This document shows positions 47,803 to 59,246 of a stretch of DNA of 64,000 bases, one piece after another. The position numbers and the translations under genes were made by a program. The notes beneath the pieces were generated by a model that worked only from the letters and a program-made list of their open reading frames with translations, did not search any database and was not told the DNA's origin. This DNA is from Ancylothrix sp. D3o. Its GTDB lineage: Bacteria; Cyanobacteriota; Cyanobacteriia; Cyanobacteriales; Oscillatoriaceae. Where the stretch lies: the NCBI RefSeq assembly GCF_025370775.1, contig NZ_JAMXEX010000001.1, positions 744,001 to 808,000 of the forward strand, given 5' to 3'. Position 1 is the stretch's first letter, and each line of letters opens with the position of its first letter.

Positions 47803-48100
47803 CCTTCGTCTCCTTTTCTTGTTTAGATTTTATAATGGTAAGTTTTTCTATCTTGCTGAGCTTAAAAAGGCAGCCCAGTAAAACGTTATCTTGCCTTCTT
47901 TTATCAAACTTGGAGGCCATTTCTCTTCATCCTTGAGAGATACTTTTCGGTAAAGAAACATTACTTTTTTAGTGTCACCTCCTATCCTTGATACTGTTAC
48001 CCTGCTGGATTAATGGCAGCCTCATCTGTTACTTTGAAAAAGTAAATCACTACTGATGAGTGCCTGTAGAAGTAGAAAAATTGGGTTAGTTGCCGGCACT

Positions 48101-49990
48101 TTAATCAATACAAGATGATAGCGCTGCCGGCTCTTCTTTATCAATCTCATCCATCAATAAAATTGCCCCATGTATAACCTTGTCTTGGGGTTCCATCAAA
48201 GGAGTGCAAGTCACTTTACACTGAATCGACCGGCCCCGTCGGTTAGTTGCAGTAATTATCACCTCCTCATTTAAACATTCACCATTCAAGCAGGCACGAA
48301 TCGGCTGTCTCAAACCACCCACCGGCAAACCAAAATCCAAATTTAAAAAATGTTTTTGATACACTTCGGTAGCTCGTAAACCCCACAAATCATCAGCTTT
48401 ATCATTCCAGATTACAACTTCCATTTCCCTATTCAGCACCGCCACCCCACTACGGAGACTGGTAAGAATAGAAGCCAAAAACACATTCACTTGATTAAGT
48501 TCTTCACTGCGCTGGCGCAGTTCATCATTAATTGTTTGTAATTCCTCATTTGTCGATTGCAATTCTTCATTCATCGTTTCCAATTCTTCGTTCGTCGATT
48601 GCAATTCCTCATTAGTTGTTTCCAATTCTTCCACCGTTGATTGCAGTTCCTCATTAGTTGTTTCTAATTCTTCATTTGTTGATTGCAACTCCTCATAAGC
48701 CATTTCTAATTCTTGGTTCGACTGTTGCAGTTCTTGTTGTAGGCGTTTGTACAAGCTGACATCGCTAAAAGTAATACTAACTCCCAAGTAAACCCCGTTG
48801 ACATCCATAAGCGGAGTTAATTGCACTTCTAAATAACGCACTTCACCGTTAGGGCAAGGACACTCTATATCCCGCACAATCACTGGCCGGCATTCGGCAT
48901 AAACTTTCTCTATGCAAGAGCGCAACTCCACCGGCCGGTAAGAAAGTTCTAAATCTTGTAAAGGACTGCCCAAATCCCTAGTAGCCAAATTAAACATCAC
49001 TTTGGCTCGGTCATTTGCCAGCACCACAAAACCCTGAAGATCCACGACAATCTGGGGAATCGGCCCAGTGTCAAAAGCAGCCTCGCGGATACGCATCATA
49101 CTGCTTAAATTTTGGATATTTTCGCTATGGTCTGCCTGAGCCAAAAGTAACAAACGCTCACGAATATTATTAGAATTTCCAACTTTGCTAAAAATGCGGC
49201 TCTTTAAATCTACCGGCGTAAAATAATTTGTATGAGTCAACAATGTTTCTGCCTTGCCCAAAAAAAGAATCCCCTTTTGATTGAGGGCAAAGTGAAATCT
49301 CGCCAAAATTTTTGTTTGAGTTTCGGCATTAAAATACATTAAAGTATTGCGGCATACCAACAAGTCAATCCGAGAAATAGGAGCATCTTGAACTAAATCA
49401 TGCCGGCCAAAAATCACCGACCGCCGCAAATCTTTATGAAAAATATATCGCGTATCAACCAAGTCAAAGTATTTGTCTCGCAAAGCTTCAGGCATATCAG
49501 CTAAATCTTTAGCTTCATAACTGCTCGCTCTGGCTTGGTTAAGAGCTTCTTCATCCATATCCGTTGCGTAGATTTTTACCCGCTCCCGAAATTCCTCTAA
49601 GCCCACCGCTTCAGCGAAAACCATTGCCAAGGTATAAGCTTCTTCCCCTGAAGCACAACCGGCACTCCAGATGCGAATTGGTTCGTTTAATGCTTTGCGA
49701 GCAACAATGCTAGGAATAATTTCTTTGGCTATATATTCCCAGGCGGAGCCATCTCGAAAAAACGCCGTCACATTGATTAAAATTGTATTAAAAAGTTGCC
49801 CAAATTCATCGGGATGTACTTCTAAATAATCCACATATTCCTCGTAGCTAACAGCTTCTACTGACTGCATTCGCTTGTTGACGCGACGGGTCAAAGTCGA
49901 GCGTTTGTAGCCGCTAAAATCAAAGCCCCTGCTGTGCTTGAGATACTCTAGTAGGGCTTCAAATGATGGGTTTGTTTGTGCTGAATTCAT
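48101..49990 (-). CDS. CheR methyltransferase fused to PAS domains and a coiled coil
   Basis: 629 residues. CheR N-terminal helical domain (SRGFDFSGYKRSTLTRRVNK) then the SAM-binding domain (IRIWSAGCASGEEAYTLAMV near 103; VCRNTLMYF near 213). A PAS domain (about 300-420), a coiled coil of repeated TNEELQSTNEELET heptads (about 425-495) and a final PAS (about 500-620, SGVAVLNREMEVVIWN) follow. CheR methylates receptor glutamates. Known large fusions join CheB-CheR-PAS-kinase in one chain; here the parts are three genes on one strand, with no receptor or CheA nearby. Confidence 0.9.
   Translation of the reverse strand: MNSAQTNPSFEALLEYLKHSRGFDFSGYKRSTLTRRVNKRMQSVEAVSYEEYVDYLEVHPDEFGQLFNTILINVTAFFRDGSAWEYIAKEIIPSIVARKALNEPIRIWSAGCASGEEAYTLAMVFAEAVGLEEFRERVKIYATDMDEEALNQARASSYEAKDLADMPEALRDKYFDLVDTRYIFHKDLRRSVIFGRHDLVQDAPISRIDLLVCRNTLMYFNAETQTKILARFHFALNQKGILFLGKAETLLTHTNYFTPVDLKSRIFSKVGNSNNIRERLLLLAQADHSENIQNLSSMMRIREAAFDTGPIPQIVVDLQGFVVLANDRAKVMFNLATRDLGSPLQDLELSYRPVELRSCIEKVYAECRPVIVRDIECPCPNGEVRYLEVQLTPLMDVNGVYLGVSITFSDVSLYKRLQQELQQSNQELEMAYEELQSTNEELETTNEELQSTVEELETTNEELQSTNEELETMNEELQSTNEELQTINDELRQRSEELNQVNVFLASILTSLRSGVAVLNREMEVVIWNDKADDLWGLRATEVYQKHFLNLDFGLPVGGLRQPIRACLNGECLNEEVIITATNRRGRSIQCKVTCTPLMEPQDKVIHGAILLMDEIDKEEPAALSSCID
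48525..48722. repeat. in-gene 42-bp-periodic repeat encoding EELQSTN/EELETTN heptads
   Basis: Within the CheR gene, reverse complements of TCTAATTCTTCATTTGTTGA-like units recur with 21- and 42-bp spacing, encoding 7-residue coiled-coil units. Likely to vary in copy number between strains. Confidence 0.75.
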
Positions 49991-50380
49991 AGTTAAGAAA
50001 ATAAGAAATTTAAAAATCCTAAAATTTAGCTAACCAACATTTTAGTATGGGTGTTGCTCAATCTCATAAATTCTAGCATTCTTAAAGTCTCTCAAAAGAG
50101 TTTTCTCACCTTGCTTTAGGTTTTCTTAAGAGGAAAACAAATAAGAGATGCAAAATTAAATAAGAATTTTTCGCCCACTAAAATAAGAGTTGCTTTTCTA
50201 TGGTAAACGAGTTTGTGGCTTGGGCAAGGCTATTCTATACCACAAAAGGTAGATTTTGTCAAGGGTCTGCAAAGACCGATGGAGAGATTAGGAGCGAAAA
50301 AAATGTTAATTTTTGTGTAAAAATGAGAAAACTCTGATACCATCAAAGAGAAAATTTTAAGAATTGCAAAAAAAGCCGGC
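49991..50380. other. intergenic region between cheR and ycf39
   Basis: 390 bp between divergent genes, AT-rich, presumably holding both promoters. No repeat, RNA gene or small ORF seen. Confidence 0.4.
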
Positions 50381-51352
50381 ATGAGTTTATTGGTTGTCGG
50401 TGCCACAGGCACATTAGGGAGACAAATCGCCCGACGTGCCTTAGACGAAGGGCATCAAGTACGCTGTTTAGTCCGCAGCCCCAAACGAGCAGCCTTCCTC
50501 AAAGAGTGGGGTTGCGAACTGGTGAGGGGCGATATCTGTAAACCCGAAACCCTACCTCCCGCCTTGGAAGGAATCACGGCAATTATTGATGCAGCAACCG
50601 CTCGCGCCACCGACTCCCTCAGCATTAAAGAGGTAGACTGGGATGGCAAAGTGGCACTGATTCAAGCTGCCAAAGCCGCCGGGGTCGAGCGTTACGTTTT
50701 CATTTCAATTTTGGATGCCGAAAAATACCCGCACGTTCCTTTAATGGAAATTAAGCGGTGTACAGAGCAATACCTGCAAGATGCCGGCATGAATTATACG
50801 ATTTTGCGTACCTGCGGTTTCATGCAAGGGCTAATCGGGCAATACGCTATCCCCATCCTCGAAAATCAAGTTGTCTGGGTAACAGGCGAAACGGCTGCCT
50901 TAGCTTATATGGATACCTTGGATGTAGCAAAATTTGCTCTCAAAGCCCTGAGTGTACCTGAAACTGAAAAGAAAACTTTTCCGGTGGTGGGAACTCGTGC
51001 TTGGGATGGCGACGAAATTATTCGTATTTGCGAACGGCTTTCTGGACAACAAGCCAAAGTAACGCGGATGCCTTTGGGTGTATTGCGAGCATTTCGCGGT
51101 TTGACTCGTTTCTTTCAGTGGACATGGAATATAGCAGACCGGCTCGCTTTTGCGGAAGTCATCGCCACCGGCAAACCCTTAACGGCGAGTATGGATGAAG
51201 TTTATCCGGTTTTCCAAATTGACCCCAAAGAAATCACAACCCTAGAATCATATCTACAGGAGTATTACAGCCGTATTCTCAAAAAACTCAAAGAACTGGA
51301 CTACGGGCAATCAAAACTCAAAAAACAGTCAAAACGCAAAATTCCTTTTTAA
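50381..51352 (+). CDS. ycf39: Ycf39, photosystem II assembly factor (atypical SDR)
   Basis: 323 residues. N-terminal NAD(P)-binding motif LLVVGATGTLGRQIARRAL. The rest follows the Ycf39/NmrA-like SDR plan: VRCLVRSPKRAAFLKEWGCE, GDICKPETLP, AGVERYVFISILDAEKYP and the C-terminal ITTLESYLQEYYSRILKKL. In Synechocystis Ycf39 binds Hlip pairs and helps chlorophyll delivery to the D1 protein of photosystem II. An Hlip gene is elsewhere in this window (21.4 kb), not adjacent. Lysine-rich tail. Confidence 0.92.
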   Translation: MSLLVVGATGTLGRQIARRALDEGHQVRCLVRSPKRAAFLKEWGCELVRGDICKPETLPPALEGITAIIDAATARATDSLSIKEVDWDGKVALIQAAKAAGVERYVFISILDAEKYPHVPLMEIKRCTEQYLQDAGMNYTILRTCGFMQGLIGQYAIPILENQVVWVTGETAALAYMDTLDVAKFALKALSVPETEKKTFPVVGTRAWDGDEIIRICERLSGQQAKVTRMPLGVLRAFRGLTRFFQWTWNIADRLAFAEVIATGKPLTASMDEVYPVFQIDPKEITTLESYLQEYYSRILKKLKELDYGQSKLKKQSKRKIPF

Positions 51353-51493
51353 ACAAGGGCCCCTACTGCGTCACTCTGGTTGCCCTCAGTGGCGCATCTG
51401 TCCCAGATGCGGTTGCCCTTCCCGAAGTGGTTGCCCCCATAAGGCAATTCGTTTATAGTTAAAAATTTAAACCATCAACCGGATTAAAAGAGC

Positions 51494-52411
51494 GTGCCAA
51501 AAGCAGGCATTATATATAACGACAATAAACCCGTAGCTTGTCGCATCGCCGAAGAATTAAAAGACAAGCTAATTTCCTGTGGTTGGGAAGTTTGTTTAAC
51601 AAACGGGATGGGTGGAATATTAGGTTATTCCAGTCCCGATAAGCCTATCTGCCACACTCCTATCGAACTACTTTCACCGCCAGGTTTTGATGAAGAAATG
51701 AGTTTTGCGGTGGTGTTAGGGGGAGATGGTACGGTTCTTTCTGCGTTTCGCCAAGTTGCACCGGCCGGTATTCCTTTACTTGCTGTTAACACCGGCCACA
51801 TGGGTTTCTTAACTGAAACTTATCTTAATCAATTGCCGGCAGCCCTTGAACAAGCAATGGCTGGGGAATATGAAATTGAACAGCGCACGATGTTAGCGGT
51901 GCAACTGTGGCGAGAAGATATCAAACTTTGGGAGGCTTTGTGTCTCAATGAAATGGTGTTACATCGGGAACCATTAACCTGTATGTGCCATTTTGAAATT
52001 AAGGTAGGCCGGCACGCACCTGTTGATATTGCAGCGGATGGGATAATTTTATCAACTCCAACTGGTTCTACTGCCTATGCACTTTCTGCCGGTGGGCCGG
52101 TGATTGTGCCTGGGGTGGCGGTTTTACAGATTTTACCAATTTGTCCTCATTCTCTGGCATCGCGGGCTTTAGTTTTTGCCAATACAGAGCCGGTGGTTAT
52201 TTATCCCGCTAATCCTGATAGGTTAGTGATGACTGTTGATGGTAATGCCGGTTGTTATGTGCTGCCAGACGACCGCGTGCGAATTGAAAAATCCCCTTAT
52301 CCTGCTAAATTTATTCGTGTTAAACCACCAGAGTTTTTTCATATTTTGCGGGAAAAATTAGGCTGGGGTTTGCCGCATATTGCAAAACCAACTTCGGTAG
52401 AATTGCCTTAA
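51494..52411 (+). CDS. nadK: NAD kinase
   Basis: 305 residues, ATP-NAD kinase family. The signature GGDGT is in [17 protein letters not shown] near 75; NTGHMGFL and the second conserved region [17 protein letters not shown] near 190 bind NAD. Start is GTG at 51494, giving the conserved [13 protein letters not shown]. Cyanobacteria usually have two NAD kinases; which one this is cannot be decided here. Monocistronic or read with xseA 205 bp later. Confidence 0.94.
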   Translation: MPKAGIIYNDNKPVACRIAEELKDKLISCGWEVCLTNGMGGILGYSSPDKPICHTPIELLSPPGFDEEMSFAVVLGGDGTVLSAFRQVAPAGIPLLAVNTGHMGFLTETYLNQLPAALEQAMAGEYEIEQRTMLAVQLWREDIKLWEALCLNEMVLHREPLTCMCHFEIKVGRHAPVDIAADGIILSTPTGSTAYALSAGGPVIVPGVAVLQILPICPHSLASRALVFANTEPVVIYPANPDRLVMTVDGNAGCYVLPDDRVRIEKSPYPAKFIRVKPPEFFHILREKLGWGLPHIAKPTSVELP

Positions 52412-52616
52412 GAAAAGAAGCGATTTATTTGAGAAAAAGGGGGCCGGTGAATTGCAACTGCCAGTTAAGTTACCATTTTAGGAAAGTTTATGCTGGCAGA
52501 TTTTTTTATCGGATAGTCTGTTTGGTTTGGGGAGTTTTGCTAGTTGTGGAAAGTTAGAAAAAAGCTACTAATTTTGGTTATTTGTTTTTACCGGCTGAAC
52601 AAGTCTTAAAAAGGTT

Positions 52617-53771
52617 ATGTTTTCTTCTTCTGGTAATTCTTCTATTCCTGAAACAGCGTTCTCGATCACTGCTATCACTTCTTATATTAAAAATTTGCTA
52701 GAAACAAACGAATTACTCCAGCTTGTTTGGGTGGTTGGCGAAGTTTCGAGTTTAAATCCTCATCGCAATGGTCATCTTTATTTTAGCTTGCAAGATTCGC
52801 AACGCGGAGCAACTCTAAACTGTGTCGTCTGGAACCGGCAGCAATCTCGACTAACACACCGGCCCGAACTTGGCAAAAAAGTCGTAGTTTTAGGAAGTCT
52901 GCAACTTTATCCGCAGCAGGGAAAATATCAATTGAGTGCTCTGCAAGTTATCGACGCGGGGGCCGGTTTGCAGCAAATGCGCTTGCAACAATTACGCAAT
53001 CGTTTAGAAGCAGAAGGTTTATTTGACCCAACTCGCAAACGTCCGCTACCTCCCCATCCGCAAACTATCGCGGTGGTAACATCTCCTAACGGTGCGGCGT
53101 GGGGAGATATACAGCGTACCCTCAAACAGCGTTATCCGGGGTTACGGGTGTTGTTGTCACCGGCCACCGTACAAGGTGAACAAGCCCCGGCTTCAATTGT
53201 TGCAGCGATTAAGCGAATAGAAAAGGATGGGAGGGCGGAAGTTTTGATTTTAGCCAGGGGTGGGGGTGCGGTGGAAGACTTAGCCAGCTTTAATGATGAG
53301 CGAATTATCAGAGCCGTTGCTGAGTGTAAAATACCTGTAATAACCGGCCTAGGTCACGAAAGAGATGAATCATTAACTGATTTGGTAGCGGATATTTGTG
53401 CTCATACTCCCACCGCCGCCGCTGCCAAAGTTGTGCCGAACTTAGCCGAACTTTATACAGCCCACCGCTATCGCTTGCAACGTTTATATGATAGTGTTGA
53501 GAATAAATGTGAGCAAAAAAGAAATAATTTAGAGCAATTGCGAGACCGACTTGTGAGAGGAATGCAGACACGATTAAATCAAGAAACGGAACGTTGCCGG
53601 TATTTAGGGGAAAAATTAAGTGTTCTTGACCCGCAAGCGGTTTTAAAGCGGGGCTATGCTGTGGTGCAATTAGATGATGGGACTATTGTTCGCTCTATAG
53701 ATAGTGTGAAAGTGGGAGAAGAAGTAACGATTTTGTTAGCGGGGGGCCGGTTGAGAGTTAAAGTTATCTAG
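52617..53771 (+). CDS. xseA: exodeoxyribonuclease VII large subunit
   Basis: 384 residues, shorter than E. coli XseA (about 456) but complete by domains: OB fold (LLQLVWVVGEVSSLNPHRNG), catalytic domain with IAVVTSPNGAAWGDIQRTL, RGGGAVEDLASFNDE and GLGHERDESLTDLVAD followed by HTPTAAA, then a coiled coil and a C-terminal strand region LKRGYAVVQLDDG. Degrades single-stranded DNA with the small subunit XseB, which I do not find next to it. Confidence 0.94.
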   Translation: MFSSSGNSSIPETAFSITAITSYIKNLLETNELLQLVWVVGEVSSLNPHRNGHLYFSLQDSQRGATLNCVVWNRQQSRLTHRPELGKKVVVLGSLQLYPQQGKYQLSALQVIDAGAGLQQMRLQQLRNRLEAEGLFDPTRKRPLPPHPQTIAVVTSPNGAAWGDIQRTLKQRYPGLRVLLSPATVQGEQAPASIVAAIKRIEKDGRAEVLILARGGGAVEDLASFNDERIIRAVAECKIPVITGLGHERDESLTDLVADICAHTPTAAAAKVVPNLAELYTAHRYRLQRLYDSVENKCEQKRNNLEQLRDRLVRGMQTRLNQETERCRYLGEKLSVLDPQAVLKRGYAVVQLDDGTIVRSIDSVKVGEEVTILLAGGRLRVKVI

Positions 53772-53807
53772 CATTTTATATGTTTTTAATGCTGGGTTTG
53801 TATATAA

Positions 53808-53846
53808 CTGCGTTTATCTGCGTTTATCTGCGTTTATCTGCGGTTA
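53808..53846. repeat. tandem repeat of CTGCGTTTAT ending CTGCGGTTAAA
   Basis: Four direct CTGCG units (CTGCGTTTAT three times, then CTGCGGTTAAAA) after xseA. Same family as 19158-19224 and 27359-27390, here only one arm. Confidence 0.8.
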
Positions 53847-54469
53847 AAAAAACCTTAAACACAAAAACACCCCATCAAGATCGGAATTTAGGGCTCTATA
53901 GGGTAATAAAATATTCTCAACCAACTAAAAATTTTGAAATAAACAGTCCTTCCCTGAGTATCTGACTCGACATAAAGCAAAAACGCCGGCAGAGCAAAAC
54001 TTACTCAAAAACACGCAATCCGCTCAAAAACAACAAAAGATAAAAAATTAAACCAAAACCTAAACGTAAGATTAGATGAGGCTGAAAAACCTCAAAACAC
54101 CAGGCCCATCCCTTGATAAAAAGCAGCAATAGCGAAAAAACAACCACAACCAAATCCCGGCCCACAAAAATTTAATTAACCCCAAAAAAACACACCCAAA
54201 AGCGACCGGCTATAGTATCCTTTTACATATCCGAAGCGCGTGGCAAACACCAAGCGCCTAAAAACCGGCTTAAAAGCCTTCAGAGTGCAGATATATCAAC
54301 AAAACCCTAAAGTGGCAAACTTTCTGGGTACATCAAACAAGCGCAACAAAACAAAAAAGCTGAAAAACCGTAATTACGGACACAGACAGCAGCCGGTAAA
54401 ATCTTTATTGTTTGCGCTTGAGAAAAAATCGCAGTAGTCTAACTACTAACCTCACTCACCCTCAACCTC
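53847..54469. other. intergenic region between xseA and coaD, with one doubtful ORF
   Basis: About 620 bp, A-rich. A GTG-started 65-codon frame at 54240-54437 (MANTKRLKTGLKAFRVQIYQ) is very lysine/asparagine rich; its composition follows the local A-richness, so I do not call it a gene. No terminator or RNA found. Confidence 0.4.
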
Positions 54470-55018
54470 GTGATCGCAATCTATCCTGGCAGCTTTGACC
54501 CCATAACCTACGGCCATCTCGACATCATCGAGCGAGGCTGCAAGCTGTTTGAGCGCGTTATCGTGTTGGTAGTGAGAAACCCTAGCAAAACGCCACTGTT
54601 TGAGGTGCAAAAGCGGATTGAGCAAATCGGCCAAGCAACTCAACATTTAACTAACCTCGAAGTTGATAGCTTTGAGGGGCTGACAGTCAACTACGCCAAA
54701 CAGCGAGAAGCCCAAGTGCTGCTGCGCGGTTTACGAGTTTTGTCAGACTTTGAAATGGAACTACAGATGGCGCATACCAACAAAACTCTATCCCAGCAAA
54801 TTGAAATCGTTTTTCTTGCCACTTCTAACGAATATAGTTTTCTAAGTAGTAGTGTAGTGAAAGAGATAGCCCGATTTGGTGGCTCAGTAGATCATCTTGT
54901 CCCCCCTCACGTCGCCGTAGATATCGCCAAATGTTACGCCAGGAAGCATCCCGAATCAACCCCGACCTCACAGAACCCATCCCCGACGATGAATCAGTTT
55001 CTGGCGGGGGAGGCTTAG
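54470..55018 (+). CDS. coaD: phosphopantetheine adenylyltransferase
   Basis: Penultimate step of coenzyme A synthesis. Nucleotidyltransferase fold: [18 protein letters not shown] (residues 3-20) with the TxGH motif; [26 protein letters not shown]; and [20 protein letters not shown] with the ISSTxxR-like region. GTG start. 182 residues compared with about 160 in the family: the last about 28 residues ([16 protein letters not shown]...) are extra and lie wholly within the 88-bp overlap with the next gene. Confidence 0.95.
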   Translation: MIAIYPGSFDPITYGHLDIIERGCKLFERVIVLVVRNPSKTPLFEVQKRIEQIGQATQHLTNLEVDSFEGLTVNYAKQREAQVLLRGLRVLSDFEMELQMAHTNKTLSQQIEIVFLATSNEYSFLSSSVVKEIARFGGSVDHLVPPHVAVDIAKCYARKHPESTPTSQNPSPTMNQFLAGEA

Positions 55019-55644
55019 ACATCCAGCGGGAACTCAACCGGCTCGAGGAAATGGTTCTCGATAGTCCGCGTATCCCGCTTACCCGACGCACCCTTATTGA
55101 CGAGGAACAGGTACTCGACCAACTCGACTTAGTGCGTCTCAACCTGCCCGCAGCTTATCTCGAAGCCGAAGAAATTATTCGTCGCAAAGAAGAAATTCTC
55201 GCCTCGGCTGAACGCTATGCTCAAGAAATCATTGCTTCGGCTGAACAAGAAGCCGTGCAAATTTTGGATGAAATGGGTTTAGTGCGACAAGCCAAATTAG
55301 AAGCCGAGCAAATTAGGACGCAAGTACAGCAAGAGTGCGAATTAGCCCAAGATCAAACTATTGCAGAAATCGAACGTCTGCGTCGCAGCGCTCAACAAGA
55401 AATCGAAGAAATGCGGCGAAATGCTGTGGCTGAAGCCAGAGAAATTCACAGTGGTGCTGATGAGTATGCCGACCGAGTGCTAAGAAATATTGAACAGCAA
55501 CTTGGTGATATGATGCGCGTTATTCAAAATGGCCGCGCTGCTTTACACCAAGAATCAACGGCTTCGCGTCCGCGAGATATCCCAACTATTCAGACTCCCT
55601 CACCGGCGCCGGTATCCCGTCCGCCTGAACGACCCAAGCTTTAG
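54931..55644 (+). CDS. DivIVA-like coiled-coil protein, cyanobacterial conserved
   Basis: 237 residues, almost all helical coiled coil with Ala/Glu heptads ([40 protein letters not shown]), like the DivIVA/AtpF-like proteins of cyanobacteria. Conserved N-terminal part [18 protein letters not shown] lies at residues 29-46, and MLRQE at 54931 is the only ATG before it, so the 88-bp overlap with coaD in another frame seems real. Pro-rich tail. Probably cytoskeletal or division-related; exact role unknown. Confidence 0.75.
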   Translation: MLRQEASRINPDLTEPIPDDESVSGGGGLDIQRELNRLEEMVLDSPRIPLTRRTLIDEEQVLDQLDLVRLNLPAAYLEAEEIIRRKEEILASAERYAQEIIASAEQEAVQILDEMGLVRQAKLEAEQIRTQVQQECELAQDQTIAEIERLRRSAQQEIEEMRRNAVAEAREIHSGADEYADRVLRNIEQQLGDMMRVIQNGRAALHQESTASRPRDIPTIQTPSPAPVSRPPERPKL

Positions 55645-55678
55645 AAATTTATCACAATTTTCTGCTCAGCAAAAATTT

Positions 55679-55711
55679 GAAAGCCCTGGTTTAAATAAAA
55701 ACCGGGGCTTT
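55679..55711. terminator. bidirectional terminator between convergent genes
   Basis: AAAGCCCTGGTTT and AAACCGGGGCTTT arms (one G-T pair) around TAAATAA or similar, with A/T tracts on both sides, between the DivIVA-like gene and the acetyltransferase gene. Confidence 0.8.
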
Positions 55712-55760
55712 CGTATTAGATATTGTGCAAATTAAAAGTAAAAGTTACTCTTTTTTCACC

Positions 55761-57049
<1,289 letters not shown>

Positions 57050-57775
57050 ATGGCTGCGGGTTTAAAATCATCGACGCTGGAACTGCTAAAACGCTTCAAC
57101 CGAGCGTTTCCCCAGTTTTATGAACAATTTGTCAGCAGTGAGATCCAACTGCAAAACCTAAAGCTAGCCTACCAGCTTTATAAAACTAAGCAAGCTGTGA
57201 TTGAACTGCGACCTGAAGGCAGTAAAAGTGCCTTACATTTTGCCTATCGTAACCAATCGTTTTTACTCAGTGATATTTTTGGCGTTTTGGCTGCCTATGG
57301 GCTCACCATTCACAGCCTTAGTCTGTATGGCCAAATTTATCCCCCGATGTTGGTGTTTATCAAGTTGGTGGTTTCGCGCGGGGGTAAGGCTCTTACAGAT
57401 AAAACTGCTGAAAATGTTTGCAGGGCTGTTCGAGAAGCTTTGGCCGGCCATTTTGAAGTTGAAGAAATGCTGGCTGTTGAATTTAATCTCGATGCCGGTT
57501 TAGAAGATGTAGAAACTGAATTTTATGTAGATCCGGTTTTTCACCTACCGGCTCTTTTAATTGAAGCTGATAACCAACCTGGACTTTTTTATAAGGTTAT
57601 GTATGCTATCTGGCAAGAGGATCTGCTGGTGGTTAACGCCAATTTGCTTGTCTGGCGAGGGCGGACTCGCTTAATTTTATATCTGCTAGGGCCAAATGAA
57701 AGTTTAATTCCTGATTACTTGGGCCACAAAATCGCTGAAAGTGTGCGCCAACGCTTATTAGGCCGGCGGTTCTAA
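57050..57775 (+). CDS. ACT-domain protein (two ACT-like modules)
   Basis: 241 residues, soluble. After an N-terminal helical segment (ELLKRFNRAFPQFYEQFV) a first ACT-like module runs about 60-130 (FLLSDIFGVLAAYGLTIHSL) and a second about 165-235 (ALLIEADNQPGLFYKVMYAI), the latter with the ligand-site motif DNQPGLFYK. This resembles the regulatory end of GlnD-like proteins, without a catalytic domain. A small-molecule sensing role is likely but ligand and partner are unknown. Confidence 0.78.
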   Translation: MAAGLKSSTLELLKRFNRAFPQFYEQFVSSEIQLQNLKLAYQLYKTKQAVIELRPEGSKSALHFAYRNQSFLLSDIFGVLAAYGLTIHSLSLYGQIYPPMLVFIKLVVSRGGKALTDKTAENVCRAVREALAGHFEVEEMLAVEFNLDAGLEDVETEFYVDPVFHLPALLIEADNQPGLFYKVMYAIWQEDLLVVNANLLVWRGRTRLILYLLGPNESLIPDYLGHKIAESVRQRLLGRRF

Positions 57776-57872
57776 GAATGTGATGCGATGGTGGTTATTT
57801 CGGGATCTGGGAATACAAAGACTTTTTAGGGGAAAAATTTAAGTCTTTAAGTTCGGTTTTAGCCCTGGGTTT

Positions 57873-57947
57873 CTCGTTCTGTGGCTTTACTTGGGAACTG
57901 GAGGCGCTACCTCCTATATTAATTCTCTGGCTGAGCCACAGAACGAG
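57873..57947. repeat. inverted repeat with 14-bp arms CTCGTTCTGTGGCT
   Basis: CTCGTTCTGTGGCT (57873-57886) and its inverse AGCCACAGAACGAG (57934-57947) flank 47 bp with a small internal hairpin (GGAGGCGCTACCTCC). Located between convergent genes. A mobile-looking hairpin element. Confidence 0.8.
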
Positions 57948-57967
57948 GGAAAGGGTATTGAGAGGTT

Positions 57968-59017
57968 TTAGGCGGTTTTACTATATAGCTGCATCAGATG
58001 GCTAAGGGAAAGTCGAGATTGAACGCCCAAGGTGAGGGGGGATGTGTGGCCTCGATTTAGGTGTTCTGCTGCGGCGCAGCCGATCATCGCGGCGTTGTCG
58101 GTGCAGAATTTCATGGGCGGGAAGATGACTTTGAGGTTGTTTTGCTCGGCTGCCTGTTGCAGGTGTTGTCTTAAACCGCTATTGGCGGCTACGCCTCCGC
58201 CGACGGCGATGGTTTTTAATTGGCAATCAAGGGCGCATTTGATGGCGCGGCGGGTTAGGCTTTTGGCTACGGTTTGCTGGAAGCTTGCGGCTATGTCGTT
58301 CACCGGCATTTCTCCGCCTTCGCTTTGCAGTTTTTTGACTAGGCGCAAAACGGCGGTTTTTAGGCCGCTGAAGCTGGAGTCATAGGGGTGATAACCACCG
58401 GCCGGTAAGGAGATGTTGCCTTCGGGGAGGGGATAGGTGGCTGGGTTGCCAAGTTTTGCGAGGTTATCAATGACCGGCCCGCCTGGGTAAGCTAAACCGA
58501 GTAAGCGTGCGACTTTATCAAAGGCTTCGCCGGCGGCATCATCGCGGGTTTGTCCGAGGGTTTCGTACACGCCGCAGTCTTTGACGTGAATGAGGCTGGT
58601 GTGTCCTCCTGATACCAATAGGCATAAAAAGGGTGGTTGCAGGCTGGTATCGCTGAGATAGGAGGCGTAGATATGCCCTTCGAGGTGGTGGATGCCTATA
58701 AAGGGTTTTTGGTGCAATATGGCGAGGGTTTTGGCGGTGGTGACACCTACCATGAGCGAGCCGACTAAGCCAGGGGCGCAGGTGGCGGCGATGCCGTCGA
58801 TTTCTGTCCAGTTTAAACCGGCCTCTGCGAAGGCTTGGGCGATGGCTGGGTTGATGCTTTCGACGTGAAGGCGAGAGGCAACCTCTGGGACAACGCCTCC
58901 ATACTGTCGGTGGGTGGCTATTTGTGAGGTAATGATACTGCTAATTACTTCACGATTCTTTACAATTGCCACCGCTGTTTCGTCACAACTTGTTTCAATT
59001 GCTAAAACGGTTGCCAT
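57968..59017 (-). CDS. tsaD: tRNA N6-threonylcarbamoyladenosine synthase subunit TsaD
   Basis: 349 residues, Kae1/Gcp family. N-terminal [18 protein letters not shown], metal-binding HxxxH in [39 protein letters not shown] and [13 protein letters not shown] are all present. Catalyses transfer of the threonylcarbamoyl group to A37 of ANN-decoding tRNAs with TsaB/E. Divergent from psaF with a 229 bp shared upstream region. Confidence 0.97.
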   Translation of the reverse strand: MATVLAIETSCDETAVAIVKNREVISSIITSQIATHRQYGGVVPEVASRLHVESINPAIAQAFAEAGLNWTEIDGIAATCAPGLVGSLMVGVTTAKTLAILHQKPFIGIHHLEGHIYASYLSDTSLQPPFLCLLVSGGHTSLIHVKDCGVYETLGQTRDDAAGEAFDKVARLLGLAYPGGPVIDNLAKLGNPATYPLPEGNISLPAGGYHPYDSSFSGLKTAVLRLVKKLQSEGGEMPVNDIAASFQQTVAKSLTRRAIKCALDCQLKTIAVGGGVAANSGLRQHLQQAAEQNNLKVIFPPMKFCTDNAAMIGCAAAEHLNRGHTSPLTLGVQSRLSLSHLMQLYSKTA

Positions 59018-59246
59018 TGACTGGTAATGTGTGTGAAATGGATTCTTTGCTTTTAGTAGCTTAATCTTTCCTAAGTTAACTTGGGGGAGTATTATATGCT
59101 CTAATCAAGAGTGCAATTGCTGATATGTGCGGGCGGGTTCTTTGATGTTTCTGTTACCAACAGACTGCTTTGATTAACTCTCCTATAGTAGGCCATTGCA
59201 TTTTGTCAAAAAAACTTTGCTTTTCTTAACAAAAGGAAACACTTCC

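Noticed and set aside
53780-53965. Candidate xseB after xseA
   Set aside because: The ORF is made of the CTGCG repeat and spacer; it lacks XseB helices.
54240-54437. 65-codon lysine-rich ORF before coaD
   Set aside because: Composition follows the local A-rich DNA, GTG start without ribosome site, no recognisable pattern.
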